From: Charina bottae
Lineage: Eukaryota > Chordata > Lepidosauria > Squamata > Charinaidae
Assembly (NCBI GenBank): GCA_023362775.1
Contig: JALMGJ010000002.1
Span: forward strand, 61,182,914-61,246,913
Direction of reading: 5' to 3'
Length of the DNA: 64,000 bases
The notes under the pieces were generated by a model, which was given only the letters and a program-made list of their open reading frames with translations, did not search any database and was not told where the DNA came from. Positions 11,386-21,975 of the stretch are shown piece by piece (positions within the stretch are counted from its first letter, which is position 1; every line of letters starts with the position of its first letter). Made by a program: the position numbers and the translations under genes.

Positions 11386-14300
11386 GTAAGAACGCGCGCC
11401 GAAAGGTTGCCGACGGCAGGCTTTGCTTTTCACGTGAAATCGCTTCCCAAGCCCGACTGAGCTGCCCGGAATTGGACGGGGGCCTCGAAGACCTTCCCTT
11501 GGAGGACAGCTACGACTGCACTGGCCCCGGGGGAAGGGGAAGTTCGTCCTCTTATCCGGCGATCTAAAATAATACCTTTTTAAAAATATATATTTTTCTT
11601 GTTGTAATCAACAGGTTGGACTTTGCTCACATGTATCAAGTTTACAAGCCCAGAAGAGGGTTAAAAAGAGGGGACGACAGTAAGGTAAATGCGAGGCATT
11701 CTTGCTTCTGTTTCTTCCTATCTTGGGGTGAACAATTTTGCCCCCTTTTTAGTGCACAGTTGGAATTCCACTATAAAGGAGCTCGGGGATTTAAACGGAC
11801 AACCCCCCCCCCCCATGCTTGCTTTGGGAAGAGAATGCGTAACTTTGGGGAGGGGGTACAGGATAGAAGTGGTTGGAGAATAAAATTACACGATTGTAGT
11901 AGCCTCATACTGTGAAAAACCATTTGATTAGAAGTGTTGCATAAAGTACATTCCTGGGGATATCCGTGGTAATTATCTCCCACAAGTATTTTGCTTCAGG
12001 AGATTTTCCTGCTGAAAAGAAAATGTCCCCATCTTCTTCCATTCAAATTCAGTTTTTATTCAGAGTCCTTTAGAAATGGATGTTCTAAACCAGTTCAATT
12101 CTGAGTGATGCCATTTTTTCCCCTTCCTAATTTGCCTTTCAGGAGACCTATAAGTTGCCTCACAGGCTGATTGAGAAGAAAAGGCGTGATAGGATTAATG
12201 AATGCATTGCCCAGCTGAAAGATCTTTTACCAGAACATCTCAAACTTACAGTAAGTGAAAATCTGGCCACTGTCCAAACTCTTCTTCCTTTTTGGAGAGG
12301 TTGGGCTTAATGGATTTTGGTATGGATAAAAGTGCCATCTAGCGGATTCCTAGCTCACTGCAGATGAAAGTGAAGAGGGCCGTGCCTGGGTAGCATTGCA
12401 GTTTTGTGCCTTTTTATTTTGTGGCCAGTGTAATTCTCAAGAACTTGCATGCGTGATTTGGAGCATACAACACCTTCAATCTGACAGGAGACCAGGATTT
12501 ATTTTGGAATGATTGGATAGCTTTGATTGCACCCTTTTTTCTATGTTACGATGTGGTTGCTTCAGATTCCATGTTCTAATTTATCAAAAAGCTCCAGACC
12601 TTTTAAACTAAAGTTTCAGGTTTCCTCTTTGGTGTCTGTGATAAGATAGGGCTGCAATCAATGTCTGCACACTTAAAATAAATAAGGGAAACGTTACTTA
12701 AATGATCCAGCTTTCATTTGAGAAATGAGTCCTGATTTGGGCTTTGTATTTTGGGATTTTTTTTTAATTGAAATCATTGTGCCTGCAAAACAGCCAAATA
12801 GATATGTAAAATATTGTTTTATTCCTTCCACATTTTTTGCCTGAAATAGTCATATAAACATAACTGAAACTCCTGTTACCATAATTATTATTCACAGTAT
12901 AGATTTAAATAGCTTTCCCATCAGAATAAAAGTGGATTTCATTGGGAAACATTATGCTATGTTTAATTCTGTCCCTGCCCGTTTTCTCCCATACTGTGCC
13001 AGTACATACTGCTCCCACATTCTGTTTCCTTCAGCTGACCAACTCACTCCTTTCCTGTTCTCAGACTTTAGGACACTTAGAAAAAGCCGTCGTTCTTGAA
13101 CTTACTTTGAAGCACGTCAAAGCATTAACCAGTCTCATTGAACAGCAGCAACAGCAGATCATAGCTCTCCAGAAAGGCTTACATGCTGGTGAGTACTTGG
13201 TCTTCAACACCTTTCCTATAGTCACAGGTGCCTTTCAAATCCAAATCCTCTATTGAAAAAAATAGCCCGTCTCATTTCAACAAAACTTCTCACAGTAAAG
13301 GATCTCTAATTTATCCTTGCCTTGTTTTTTAAGAGAAAGAAATATGAAACTTGGCAGCCTTTGCCCTTTCACCTCGAACTTCTGTTCTTTTCATTCAGGG
13401 TGAGTTCTTTATGTGAGATCTGAACGTTTTTTAAAAAAAAGATTGGGCCACTAAGCCATGTATCGTCTGTAGATTGAGAGGAGGACTTTTTCTTCTATAG
13501 TATTCCAGCAGCCTAGAAACCTGGATTAGTTATTGCAGCTCTAAACTGTCAAGATGTTTCTCTCCTATTTCTTTAAGCCTGCTTCTTCAGCCTGAACTTC
13601 TGTTACCCTTTAAAGCAGTCTTCCAGATATATTGAGATAGTAACTCCCAGAGTTTTGTGAACTATGCTGGTTGGAAGTTGCAGTCCCAATTAATTGGGAG
13701 AACGTGAAGTTGGGAACAGCTGCTTTAAAGTTTAAATTCTTCTCTATTTTGACCCAGCATTTCCTTCTATACCTGAAGGAACCCTTTGCTTGGACACTAC
13801 TACCGTAGCATAGACTGTCCGCATTAACAGTGGTAATTCCTCCTGTAAGCCATTGTAGATGTAACAGCAAGGTAGACGGAATAACACTATAGGAATTGGG
13901 GAGAGGGGAATATTCTGAAGAATGACTTCTTGAGCCAAGTGCTCCCTGTCACCTCTGTCACATTTAGGATTGCTTACTGCATGAATCACTATCAATATGT
14001 GGATAGCCCTTTTTTATAGTACTGTGAATTGGCAGCAGGAATGTTGAGGAAAGGCCATATGAAGGGGCGGATCCATCCAGTGAAATAGTCTAAATATTTA
14101 AACTTTAAGCAAAATGTGCAATTGCAAGGGGTTAGTGTAATAGGCTGATTTGCTTGTAGTTAAGTTGATTTGTGCCTGCTCCCATTGAAGCCTGTAGTAC
14201 TTTGAGGTCTCCATTGATGTTTCAGTTTCCCATTCATTCAAAACAAAACATCTGACAAGACAGGATCCTAGAAAGGATTCTTTTCCATTCCACTTTATTC

Positions 14301-15512
14301 TCATCCTATTCTCACCTGTTAGCGGGAGTCTTACCTGATAACCAATTTCTTTCAACTGCTTCTCCCACCCACCTGGTTTTTAAATGCTCTTGCTGGAGCA
14401 GAAGAAAAATTCCAACAGAGTGATAATTTACTCATTAAGTACAGTGAAACCCAGATTTCACCCTTAGGAGCTCAGGTAAATTAACCCACTAAAGTAAAGT
14501 TTCTTTCTGAAGCAGTTCCCATGTGCAGACTTACCTGGAAGGAAACCATGGTAACTTAATGGCTTTTCAGTAAATATACCTACTTAGGGCTGCATGACAT
14601 TTTTCATGTTTACTGACCCTTTTTAGTATATCAGATTAATTTCTGGCTGATGTCTCTTCAGATGAGCTGCCACCACGGAGTCTTGAATCTAGCCAAGAGG
14701 TATTTCGGTCCGGGTTCCAGATGTGTGCCAAAGAAGTGTTGCAATACCTGGCCAAGCACGAAAACGTCAAAGAACTGAAATCCTCTCAGTTCATGACCCA
14801 CCTGCACAGAATGGCAGAAGCCCTGCAGAGTGGAATCAGCCGAAAGCCTGGAGACGCCACCCCAAAACTTACAGAGAAACCTGCCTCTCTGACCAAAGCT
14901 GCTGAGGCACATGGGAAAAACTGTGTTCCTGTGATCCAGAGAACTTTTGCCCACTCCAGTGGAGAGCAGAGTGGTAGCGACACAGACACAGACAGTGGAT
15001 ATGGGGGCGAACTAGAAAAAAGTGACTCTAAATCTGATCCACAGTATTTTAAAAAGGACGCGGAGCTTAAGTATGCTGCCCAAGAGAGAATCAGTTCTAT
15101 TAAACAAGAAAACGAGGATCCGCCAGCAAAACGGACCAGGATGGACATGTCAGAGGATGAAGACCATTTTAGTAATAATGTGCTTGGCTCTTCCTCCAAC
15201 AGCTTCTTAGGTCCGCACCCCCACCAGCCTCCCCTGTGCTTGCCTTTTTATGTTTTCCCTCCCTCAGCAACAGCCTACCTGCCTATGTTGGAGAAGTGTT
15301 GGTATCCGGCCTCCATGCCGATCCTGTATCCAAGCCTCCCAACATCCACTGCAGCACTTTCAGGGTTAATGAACCCAGAGAAAATGTCTTCTCCTTTGCT
15401 ATTGCCTCATCGACTCCCTTCGCCTATGCCATCCCATTCCCCCATGGACTCTACTGCTCTGCTTCAAGCTTTGAAGCAGATGTCTCCTTTGGATCTGGAA
15501 ACCAAAGACTAA
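11306..15512 (+). CDS. BHLHE40: BHLHE40 (DEC1), class E basic helix-loop-helix protein 40, five coding exons
   Basis: Spliced CDS: 11306-11385, 11615-11684, 12143-12250, 13065-13188, 14662-15512. It totals 1233 nt, or 410 residues plus stop (human about 412), and all introns are GT-AG. Known role of the family: a nuclear repressor that binds CACGTG E-boxes as a dimer, represses CLOCK/BMAL1 targets and its own promoter, and acts in hypoxia and immune-cell programmes. Seen in the protein: basic region about residues 54-67 with the DEC-type Pro56 and the E-box-reading Glu61 and Arg65; helix-loop-helix to about 108; Orange domain about 142-175; a Ser/Asp-rich stretch about 227-245; sumoylation-type AKHE at Lys159 and IKQE at Lys275; and a conserved C-terminus ending LETKD. 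The first ATG (11306) was chosen because it opens with MERI and continues in the order of the human protein. It is the only real gene seen. Its usual neighbours (ITPR1, ARL8B) are not in the window. Confidence 0.97.
11430..11437. promoter_or_regulatory. TCACGTGA E-box octamer in intron 1
   Basis: A perfect palindrome (TTTCACGTGAAA, 11428-11439) lies 45 bp inside intron 1. TCACGTGA is the octamer favoured by DEC1/DEC2 and other class-B bHLH factors, so it is a good candidate for negative autoregulation. This is inferred from motif and position only. Confidence 0.5.
11615..11684 (+). CDS. BHLHE40: BHLHE40 coding exon 2
   Basis: The acceptor is CAACAG ending at 11614 and the donor GTAAAT begins at 11685. 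The exon finishes Gly27 and encodes residues 28-50, including the family-specific AHMYQVYKPRRG segment just before the basic region. Translation without splicing runs on past 11685 in a non-homologous frame, which supports the donor. Confidence 0.95.
12143..12250 (+). CDS. BHLHE40: BHLHE40 coding exon 3 (basic region and helix 1)
   Basis: A polypyrimidine tract and CAG end at 12142, and the donor GTAAGT starts at 12251. The exon encodes residues 51-86: the DNA-binding basic region (KLPHRLIEKKRRDRIN) and helix 1 (ECIAQLKDLLPEHLKLT). The exon is too short to stand out as an ORF and was found by reading for the conserved peptide. Both borders are phase 0. Confidence 0.97.
13065..13188 (+). CDS. 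BHLHE40: BHLHE40 coding exon 4 (helix 2)
   Basis: The acceptor TTCTCAG ends at 13064 and the donor GTGAGT starts at 13189. The exon encodes residues 87-127 plus one base. Helix 2 reads TLGHLEKAVVLELTLKHV and is followed by a Gln-rich stretch of five glutamines where, from memory, the human protein has four and a lysine. The reading frame continues into the intron to 13256, but that extension is not homologous. Confidence 0.97.
13616..13722. mobile_element. hAT-type MITE in BHLHE40 intron 4
   Basis: A 107-bp element starting CAGTC and ending ACAGCTG, flanked by 8-bp duplications CTTTAAAG at 13608-13615 and 13723-13730. It carries the inverted motif family AACTCCCAGAGTT / AAGTTGCAGTCCC, typical of short foldback hAT MITEs in reptiles. 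It lies within the long intron between coding exons 4 and 5 and has no coding capacity. Confidence 0.75.
14662..15512 (+). CDS. BHLHE40: BHLHE40 coding exon 5 (Orange domain to C-terminus)
   Basis: The acceptor TCTTCAG ends at 14661. Two bases complete the split codon (Asp), followed by 282 codons and TAA... The exon holds the Orange domain (FQMCAKEVLQYLAKHE onward), the SDTDTDSGYGGE stretch, IKQE (Lys275) and the C-terminal repression region (GPHPHQPPLCLPFY, YLPMLEKCWYP). The C-terminus LETKD agrees with the human end, so the exon is complete. Confidence 0.97.
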
Positions 15513-17417
15513 ACAAGGCGAGCCTTTCTCTTGAGATCTTTTGTCCCATTCGGTTGAGTTTGAAATTATTTTGGATTTGTCCCCATTCTAACCAGTCTGA
15601 ATTAAAGCAGGGGGTGGGGGTGGGATATCATGTATGTGTACGGAAGCCCAAGTCCTAGAAAAGATTTCAAAGATGCACCCCAGTTAGTGAAAAAGAGGAG
15701 AGGTGTGTGTGACTGTTATATTAAAATAATGTTTAGATACGCTTTTAACTTTCAGCTATCTGAGAAACAACTTAAATCAGCTAGGATTATACTCTGAAGC
15801 TGTGAAAGAAAACAAAAAGATTAAACAGATTTAGAGAGTGTGCAGAAAGAAAAATGTGGTATGTCTGATGAGGACTTTTCAGGTAATGATCTAGAGAGTC
15901 AAGCATTGGATACAGTGGCTTCCCTAGCCTTCTGGTGCCACTGATGTCTGAGATCTGTAACTTAACATCCAGATACGCACACATGTCTGTTATAACATTG
16001 CTATGAATCCTAGTAGCAGTCATTGGCTAGTAAAGCACAGTAAGTGGTTCAGGGAGATTTTGAGACTAGTTTCTTGCCCATTTCTGCTGAATACAGTCCC
16101 TCCCCCCTTTAAACGCTGTCTGGAAGTTTTGTATAGCTTGAGCTGCTAGATAGGTACTGCTCTGGGGAGACCGTTTTGAAAAAATAGTCCATATACCCCT
16201 TTTTCCTTATAGTAGACATTGTTTCTCCTAATTGCTGGACAAGAACCTCTGGGATATTCACTAGGAAAGGACAATGTCTCCCCCGATAATTAGATACTGG
16301 TCCACCTCTGACTAGCATAAAGTGTCATCAGGCTGCTACTTTGACATGGGAATGGATGCTACTCTGGATCCAAGTCTGTTGTGAGGTATTAGTAGAATCC
16401 TATTGTCTACTCTGTTCTCAGTTTTCCCCCAGGTGTTGTACTACCTGAAAATAATCAAATCTGCTTTCTATTCCAAAGTGGTTTCAGATCTGTAGCTGAA
16501 CATATAACTTCATTCTTAAAACACCAATGAAAACTGGTATCTAAATCAACAACATAACATATGTTATAATTAGACACAGCGGAGGCCTCATTTGGAATAT
16601 TTTGAGATAACTGGTGGTAGCCCCTCACATGACCAGTTTTGCAAATCCAGAGCCATTTCAAATCTCCCCTCAGCATCTTCCTAAACCTGCAGAGATCTGG
16701 GTGTAGCATTTAATAGTAGAACAGGAGACAGTGTTCTTGATTGTAGCATAAACTGGACAAGGGGGAGCAGACTAAAGGAATTTCTGGCTAGGGCAGAAGA
16801 GTATGGGTTGGAGGAATCCTTCCCCCTGCATATGTTGAGTGAAGCATTTTTAAAAAGACAATCTCCTGCTAAGGCTGGCTCTTGAAATTGGATTAGCATT
16901 TGTAAGAAGTGGATGAGAAAGAATCTCTTCCTTACGTGGTATAGAAAGCATGTGGTGGGATTTTAGGATAGAGACCAGTTGTGATATTCTGGGGCTTCCT
17001 CTTGTAGCTTAAGAACCACAGCCACTCCCAGGGATGAATTGTGAGTCATGGGCTGTGGGCTTTGCCTACTGCTTGCCATATGGGTTGCTGGAGCGTGACA
17101 CTGGAAGAGAGATGCCTGCCTTTCTCTGGGAGATGGACAGCAGAGCAACACAGCACAATATTCAAAAGTGTCAGCCTGTAAATTGACCCTAGATGGAACA
17201 CATCCTGCAGGGGTGAAAAATCCACTGTAATTTGTTTTGAGAAATGCAGAAAGCCATACCGTCCTATGATTTCCCCTTACACTATTGCACCAACTGCTAG
17301 AATGCACTATGCTCAATTACAGGTTGTGTTTGACCATTTATATTTTATTGCTGGTTTGAAAAACCACATTTTTTTGTACACAGTTGTTGCCTTTCTTTGT
17401 AAAATCTATTATAAATG

Positions 17418-17425
17418 TGTACATA
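17418..17425 (+). promoter_or_regulatory. Pumilio-type element TGTACATA in distal 3' UTR
   Basis: Matches UGUANAUA, the PUF-protein recognition motif. A second match, TGTAAATA, is at 17598-17605, about 45 nt upstream of the poly(A) signal. The motifs are seen directly; binding is inferred. Confidence 0.35.
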
Positions 17426-17648
17426 TACATATTATATGTTTCAGAAGTCTATTATTTGTAAAACTACTTGAGTACAAAGAAAGTGGGAAATATGAATGTA
17501 TTCCTGTTTTTCTTTTTAAGGAGGGGAATGCCTTGTTCTTCCACTAGGGAGAAATAGAGTGTTTATATTTTTGGAACCTTCTTGAAGGTGGGTATAGTGT
17601 AAATATTTTTATCAGAGTAAAAGTTAAGTAGTTGTTTAAAAAATACTT

Positions 17649-17654
17649 AATAAA
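17649..17654 (+). promoter_or_regulatory. BHLHE40: Poly(A) signal AATAAA, probable BHLHE40 3' end
   Basis: AATAAA at 17649-17654 follows an AT-rich run and precedes a GT-rich stretch (about 17680-17700) suitable as a downstream element. A second AATAAA at 17720-17725 could be an alternative. Confidence 0.65.
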
Positions 17655-18198
17655 ATTATTTTCCTGTGGAACTTGAGTTCTTGTTCCTCTTTGTGTCTGA
17701 AGAACCTGCTGATTGTAATAATAAAATGGAAGTAGCTGTATCTAGGGCCTGATGCTGTAGAGAAATAGAAAAGCAACCTAATCCAGAATCCAACTTTAGT
17801 TTAATTCCACTGAATTAAATGGGACAGTTGAGGTGATAAAATGGGATATCGGTGTTCTCATGCTAGTACCAAGGGACCGCATGTCAATTTCCCATGTGGG
17901 GCTCTAGTGATATTCTTAGAATGTGTCGTGCCTTCCTGCTCCTTTTTTCTTTTAATCAAAGACATTGGGCTAGAGTGGCCCCATGTCCTATGTATTGTTT
18001 TGTTTCTGTTTCACCTCATAACCAATTTTCAAATTACAAAATTATTTAAAATGGGAAAAGTAATAAAAAAGATTAACAAGTAATAGAAGGATTATAACAA
18101 AACCAAAAGTACTATCCCAGTATAATGAGACATTATTTTAGATGTCTCACAATTTACCTGGAAGAATAAGAATATTTTAGGATGATGTCAAGGATTAA

Positions 18199-18532
18199 GG
18201 GGCGTGGTAGCTCAGCAGGTAAGACGCCAGGCTTATCGATTGGAAGATTGCAAGTTCTGAGGTTCGAATCCCTAGCCCCGCATGACGGAGTGAGCTCCCG
18301 CACTCGCCCCAGCTCTTGCCAACCTAGCAATTCGAAAGCATGCAAATGCAAGTAGATGAATAGGTACCACTTTGGTGGGTAGGTAACAGCGTTCCGTGCA
18401 CATCATGCTGGCCACATGACCGTGGAAGCGTCTACGGACACCGCTGGCTCTTCGGCTAAGAAACGGAGATGAGCACCGGCCCCTAGAATAGGACACAACT
18501 GCACAAATGTGCGGGGGGAACCTTTCGCTTTA
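18199..18532 (+). mobile_element. Sauria-type SINE, full length with 10-bp TSD
   Basis: tRNA-derived head with box A (TAGCTCAGCAGG) and a consensus box B (GGTTCGAATCC, about 18261), then the Sauria body, and a 3' end CCCTAGAATAGGACACAACTG like BovB. It is flanked by CAAGGATTAA at 18189-18198 and 18533-18542. A CpG-decayed tail (AATAGG for GAGTCGG) marks some age. Confidence 0.95.
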
Positions 18533-19246
18533 CAAGGATTAATATGGACACCTGGCATGAGGAGGTAATTCCACAAGCTGGGTCCCTCAGGGCCCTCACC
18601 TTTGTTACCACCTACCTTACATCAGTTGTCAGAGGGTCCCAAAGGATGACCTTCAAGGATGAATGAAATATTTGGCCAGGTATTTATAGGATGCAGTGTC
18701 ATCCTTTTTTCTTTCTTTTTTAATGGGACACTTCCTAAAGGGAACTCCAATCTAAGTCTGGTGAAAATACAAGAGGCATAAGAAGTTGCTCATGAGATTT
18801 TGGCACCTGAAACACAGATTGAGCATTCACTTGGGTTCTGCATTTCTGCTTTTTTGGTGAAACACAAGCTGTCATCCTTTTTGTGCCATCACACTCCCTA
18901 CAGAATGAATTTATGTGGTACTGGAAACTGCCCTATATATCATTTTTGGCCTAAAGGCATTTCCTTGCTTCTAAATGTGAAGGGAAAGCAAAGGCATTGC
19001 AGAAGGAACAAAAGACGGAGCCCATCCCCCTCTGTGCCAAATAGTGGCGCCACTGAACTATAGCAGGACAAGCTCCTGCTTGCAGAGCAATCACATTAGC
19101 AGATCTTCCTAGTTACCTCAATGGGAAGTCAGTTTTTCCATTGGCTTACCTCTACTTCAGCAGTATTCAGAATTGAAATCCTTATATGCCAATTTCAAAC
19201 ACTTTGGTTTCCTTATATTTCCTTATAATTTATTGTATTCTATTAA

Positions 19247-19462
19247 TCAGAGAGAGAGCCAGGATAGAAACTGGGAGACCATGAGTTGTAGTCCCACCTT
19301 AGACACAAAGCCAGCTGGGTGACCTTGGGCCAGTCCCTATCTCTCAGCCCTAGGACGAAGAAGGCAAGGGCAAGCCACTTCCGAAATCTTGCCAAGAAAA
19401 CTGCAGGGACTAATCCAGGCAGTCGCCAAGAGTCGATACTGACTTGAAGGCACCAAAAAAAA
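19247..19462 (+). mobile_element. CORE-type tRNA SINE with BovB-like tail
   Basis: Plus-strand copy: AGAAACTGGGAGACCATGAG, GTAGTCCCACC (diverged box B), CTGGGTGACCTTGGGCCAG (CORE), AAATCTTGCCAAGAAAACTG, then a tail at GAGTCGATACTGACTTGAAG. The tRNA head is 5'-truncated. It is related to the copy at 4236. Confidence 0.75.
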
Positions 19463-20010
19463 TATATCAAAATCTTGATATGGCAGTCACTCACAGTTCG
19501 CCTCAGGCTCCTGGGATTCAGAAGCAAAAAGTCATCAGTGATCCAAAAGCAAAAGATTTCTGGTGAAATTGAAGGACTTGTCTGTCCATTGCTGTTAAAA
19601 GACATGCAACTGCTTTCTACACAGTTGAAGCTTTCAAATCACACCTGTCACATTAAAAGTAATCAAAACTGGAAGTTACAGATGCACAGATCAACATGGC
19701 AAGTTCCAACCTATCTAAAATACATACAAGATATTTCATAGCAAGTATACAGTACATGATTAAGAAGACATACCTCTAACAACAATTCCAGCACGTTTTC
19801 TTGGCCCATCGGGCTGGGCTAAGTAGGAAACAGTTCAGTCCATAGTCTTAGTCCAGTCCAAAAATAGATAACATCATCTATTCCAGTTAAAGGTCAAGAT
19901 TTTCAAAGAGGCTGCCACAGTTTTGAGCTAAGATACGAAGCACACAAGGTTGAGACACAGACTCAGCTGGTCCTTGAAATGCAGGAAACTTCCAGCCTCC
20001 ATTTGAGTAT

Positions 20011-20979
20011 TGTTGTTGTTGTTCAGTCGTTTAGTCGTGTCCGACTCTTCGTGACCTCATGGACCATAGCACGCCAGGCCTTCCTGTCCTCCACTGCCTC
20101 CCGGAGTTTACTCAAGTTCATGTTCATTACATCGGTGATGCTATCTAACCATCTCATCCTCTGCCGTCCCCTTCTCCTTTTGCCCTCAGTCCTTCCCAGC
20201 ATCAGGGTCTTTTCCAGTGAGTCCTCTCTTCGCATTAGGTGGCCAAAGTATTTGAGCTTCAGCTTCAGCATCTGTCCTTCCAATGAGCAGTCAGGGTTGA
20301 TTTCCTTTAGGATTGACTGGTTTGACCTTCTTGCAGTCCAAGGGACTCTCAAGAGTCTTCTCCAGCACCACAGCTCGAAAGCATCAATTCTTCGGCGCTC
20401 AGCCTTCCTTATGGTCCAACTCTCACAGCCATACATTACTACTGGGAAAACCATAGCTTTAACTATACGGACCTTTGTCGGCAAGGTGAAGTCAGTGCTT
20501 TTGAATATGCTGTCTAGGTTTGCCATAGCTTTCCTCCCAAGGAGCAAGCGTCTTTTAATTTCATGGCTGCAGTCACCGTCTGCGGTGATCTTGGAGCCCA
20601 AGAAAATAAAATCTGTCACTGCTTCCATTTCTTCCCCTTCTATTTGCCAGGAAGTGATGGGACCAGATGCCATGATCTGAGTTTTTTTTAATGTTGAGTT
20701 TCAAGCCAGCTTTTGCACTCTCCTCTTTCACCCTCATCAAGAGGCTCTTTAGTTCCTCTTCACTTTCTGCCATTAGGGTGGTATCTTCTGCATATCTGAG
20801 GTTGTTGATATTTTTCCCGGCAATCTTAACTCCGGCTTGTGATTCATCCAGCCCGGCATTTCTCATGATGTACTCTGCATATAAGTTAAATAAGCAGGGT
20901 GATAATATACAGCCTTGTCGTACTCCTTTCCCAATTTTGAACCAGTCGGTTGTTCCATGTCCGGTTCTAACTCTTTTAA
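20011..20979 (-). mobile_element. BovB (RTE-clade) LINE, 5'-truncated, with 12-bp TSD
   Basis: The flanks CCATTTGAGTAT at 19999-20010 and 20980-20991 define a 969-bp insertion. The minus strand encodes the last part of the reverse transcriptase (DWFKIGKGVRQGCILSPCLF, then the catalytic box as YAEDTTLMAE) and, after a frame break near 20670, the long C-terminal domain (MASGPITSW, DFIFLGSKITADGDCSHEIK, VVMYGCESWT, RRLLRVPWTARRSNQSILKE, HEVTKSRTRLND). The 3' end has the RTE-type (CAA)n tail, seen as TGTTGTTGTTG on plus. The first catalytic Asp is Glu here and the frame is broken, so it is inactive. Confidence 0.95.
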
Positions 20980-21437
20980 CCATTTGAGTATACCTAGCAC
21001 CAATCAGCTCTGAAGACAAGCAATACTAGGAGACCACTAGTTCACTTCCAAATAGACCATCTTGTGCAAGACAACTCCCCATACAATTGCCCACTCCTCT
21101 GTTCCTCTGCCTTCTGCTTTCCACATGCAGGAAACAATATTCCTATGGTCTAGGTGGTTGAAACTGGTTCAGAAGCAGAATCCCCAAGTCAAATTCAGGA
21201 ACACTGGAACATTAATTTACCTCACAGTTAGGGTCTGGTTATTCAGCATCCGACCCAGTAGGTGACTCATTTTTCTCTTTCTCCTCCTCCAGGGATGATT
21301 CATAAACAGGGGCATGAAATATTCTCAAGAAATAAGTTTAAGTTCCACAATATCACTCAGCTTTTAATATGGGCCACATAGAGAAACTCTACAGGTGATA
21401 TTTGGTCCATGGGGTAGAGATTATACATGCTCTAGAC

Positions 21438-21967
21438 CAGTGGTCGGCAAACTTTTTTATGCCAGGGGCCATTTTGACATTTATAACATTTATAACATCA
21501 CTCGAGGGCCAGGGGGTGGGGTTTGAGGGTGGGAGCCAATCGCACGGAAGTGGGTGGGGTTTGCAGGCGGGAACCAATCGCGTGGAAGGGGGTGGGGTTT
21601 GCGGGCGGGAGCCAATCGCGTGGAAGGGGGCGGGGGAGGTTTGGAAGAAGGAGAAGGGAAAGAGAGGCTCGACTGCTCCAGTCGCTTCTCTTCCAGAGCC
21701 GCTCACGCCCCCAGTCCAGGCAAAGTAAAGCTGGTGGGGAATCCAGCACGGGAGCGGGGTTTGCGGGCGGGAGCCAATCGTGCACACTTAGGGCCTGCCG
21801 CCGCCATGCCCACCGGCACGCACACCATTCCCGCTGCCGCGCCTCCCCCGCCACGTCCGCTGCCGCGCCTGCCCCTGCCACGCCCGCCATGCCTGCCTGT
21901 GGAAGAGCCACACTCAAGGGGGTAAAGAGCCGCATGTGGCTCGCGAGCCACAGTTTGCCGACCACTG
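21438..21967. mobile_element. GC-rich hAT element, copy A (530 bp)
   Basis: Starts CAGTGGTCGGCAAACT and ends with the inverted AGTTTGCCGACCACTG. It is flanked by CTCTAGAC at 21430-21437 and 21968-21975. Inside are three 37-38-bp minirepeats (about 21519-21640), each with a GGGG(T/C)GGGG-like GC box and an ACCAATCGC or GCCAATCGC CCAAT box, then GC-rich unique sequence, and the conserved 3' part GGAAGAGCCACACTCAAGGG. Frames read through it are composition artefacts. No transposase is present. Confidence 0.9.
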
Positions 21968-21975
21968 CTCTAGAC

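Larger units (their letters stand above)
10550..11560 (+). promoter_or_regulatory. BHLHE40: BHLHE40 promoter / CpG-island zone with 5' UTR
   Basis: The zone is strongly GC- and CpG-rich against an AT-rich neighbourhood, it surrounds coding exon 1, and it holds no convincing ORF of its own. The many open frames on both strands here follow from the GC content. It includes E-boxes at 10899-10915, a GC box at 11203-11210 and an inverted CCAAT (ATTGG) at 11230-11234. The transcription start cannot be placed from sequence alone; it probably lies a few hundred bases upstream of 11306. Confidence 0.75.
15513..17670 (+). other. BHLHE40: BHLHE40 3' untranslated region
   Basis: About 2.1 kb from the stop codon to just beyond the AATAAA at 17649-17654. 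It holds no repeat that I recognise and no plausible ORF, unlike the repeat-rich flanks. This fits a transcribed, conserved 3' UTR. AU-rich stretches concentrate in the last 400 bases. The exact cleavage site is inferred. Confidence 0.7.

Noticed and set aside
13065..13256. Exon 4 extending to 13256 as the frame suggests
   Set aside because: Family similarity stops at the GTGAGT donor (13189), and splicing to 14662 restores the conserved sequence.
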